NCBI RefSeq assembly: GCF_016595495.1
Contig: NZ_JAENIM010000009.1
Coordinates: 186,001-250,000 of the forward strand
DNA from: Persicirhabdus sediminis
GTDB taxonomy: Bacteria > Verrucomicrobiota > Verrucomicrobiia > Verrucomicrobiales > Akkermansiaceae
DNA: 64,000 nt
Direction of reading: 5' to 3'
The position numbers and the translations under genes are program-made. Under the pieces are notes generated by a model, which had not been told where the DNA came from, made no database searches, and saw nothing but the letters and a program-made list of their open reading frames with translations. Shown in pieces: positions 63,465 to 64,000 of the stretch (positions are counted from its first letter, which is position 1; the number at the start of each line of letters is the position of its first letter).

Positions 63465-64000
63465 TTAGCCAGAGGTTTTCGCTTTATCTAGCATGAGCTT
63501 ACCGTATTTGCTATTTTCGCGAAGCTGTTTGATCGATACTTTATGCCCCTTTCCTGGGTTACTTTTAGGGCTTACAAAATAAAGATCTCTAGCAAGCTTG
63601 GATGGGAACAATCTTGAGTGCATTAAGGTTTCGAAACTGCTACCCTTTTTAGCGGCTACTTTGACCTCTAGATTCCCTGAAAACCCCTCTTTGAGGGCAT
63701 AAGGTTTCAGCTCACCAGGCTTGATGATAAATTTATCTTTACCTCCTTTGCCGACAGCAAAATACATACTCACCTTAGATAAATTCATGAACATCATTGA
63801 GCCGTTCTTGAACATACCTGGGTCATCGTTGATTGCTGTAACCTCATATTTTATTCCGTCACGTGGTTCGTCTAAGCTCCTAAATAACAATAATAAATAT
63901 TTGCTATTTTGAGGCAAAGTGACTTTCGCTACAGGTTTTGGAACTTCCCCCTCTTTCAAGCTATTAAGATGCTCACGTTCGAAAAAGTTCATCGTACGCT
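63465..64000 (-). CDS. Secreted protein of unknown family, second paralogue (5' end outside window)
   Basis: The frame is open to the window edge. The first in-frame ATG (63992) aligns to the middle of the paralogue at 58928, not to its start, so the true start with the expected signal peptide lies beyond 64000. The visible 178 codons hold the shared domain ('M-F-M-N-L-S', 'F-S-G-N-L-E-V-K-V-A-A-K', 'S-R-L-F-P-S-K') and a Lys-rich C-terminus. It has its own terminator, so it is not on the same transcript as the prepilin-like gene. Confidence 0.7.
   Translation of the reverse strand, partial: RTMNFFEREHLNSLKEGEVPKPVAKVTLPQNSKYLLLLFRSLDEPRDGIKYEVTAINDDPGMFKNGSMMFMNLSKVSMYFAVGKGGKDKFIIKPGELKPYALKEGFSGNLEVKVAAKKGSSFETLMHSRLFPSKLARDLYFVSPKSNPGKGHKVSIKQLRENSKYGKLMLDKAKTSG

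Noticed and set aside
1-64000. Mobile elements, CRISPR arrays, tRNA or rRNA genes
   Set aside because: I looked for transposase-like frames, regularly spaced direct repeats and tRNA-like cloverleafs and saw none.

Overview
The window looks like part of a chromosome from a marine Verrucomicrobiota bacterium, probably Verrucomicrobiales/Rubritalea-like. This rests on gene families rather than on rRNA, which is absent. The indicators are a very large secreted G8/beta-helix protein with tandem Ig/cadherin-like repeats, a hydrazine-synthase-alpha-like di-heme protein, an S1 sulfatase, a MoxR/DUF58/BatA/DUF4175/DUF4159 operon, a pilin-like 'Verru_Chthon A' type protein and twin-arginine DUF882/M15 proteins. 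Base composition is moderate (mid-40s % GC by eye). I see no tRNA, rRNA, IS element, prophage or CRISPR.

Layout. 1-4814 (-): 3'-incomplete giant secreted G8/beta-helix protein. 5309-9608: a DUF2288 protein (+), facing a two-gene secreted unit (-) of a beta-propeller protein and a c-type-heme HzsA-like protein. 10030-17444 (+): a nitrate/taurine-type (NrtA/CmpA family) ABC importer with binding protein, a permease carrying a long periplasmic coiled-coil insertion and two different ATPases, then an outer-membrane porin and a LysR regulator. Sigma-54-like -24/-12 elements precede the binding protein and the porin, which fits nitrogen control. 17489-25241 (-): a uronate (pectin-type oligosaccharide) catabolic block with an IclR regulator, GH105 hydrolase, KduI, KduD, a DctPQM TRAP importer and a DUF4861 protein. 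25542-30549: S1 sulfatase, M50 membrane protease, LeuA and a lipoprotein related to 2-keto-4-pentenoate hydratase.

30663-47411 (-): an eight-gene operon. Reading in the direction of transcription it holds a large unknown secreted protein, MoxR AAA+ ATPase, DUF58, BatA-type protein, a membrane vWA-like protein, DUF4175, DUF4159, and a HEAT-repeat/thioredoxin/CcdA fusion. The DUF4159 gene has an in-frame TGA directly after three cysteine codons. The frame then continues for 22 codons that look like the normal family C-terminus, and a small stem-loop sits at bacterial-SECIS distance. I read this as a candidate selenoprotein next to a redox-type membrane protein, and it is the most interesting item in the window.

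47549-55529 (-): RsgA, a dual-specificity phosphatase, a type IV pilus/type II secretion pair (PilC/GspF and PilB/GspE) and the TrkH/TrkA potassium uptake pair. 55638-57033 (-): two paralogous Tat-exported DUF882/M15-like proteins. 57227-58810 (+): a cardiolipin synthase/PLD-family lipoprotein. 58928-64000 (-): a 1203-residue prepilin-like protein flanked by two paralogous secreted proteins, the last incomplete at the window end.

Rho-independent terminators are easy to see between many units. Several of their stems are built from the word CCAGCTGG/AGCTGG, which is also very common inside genes.
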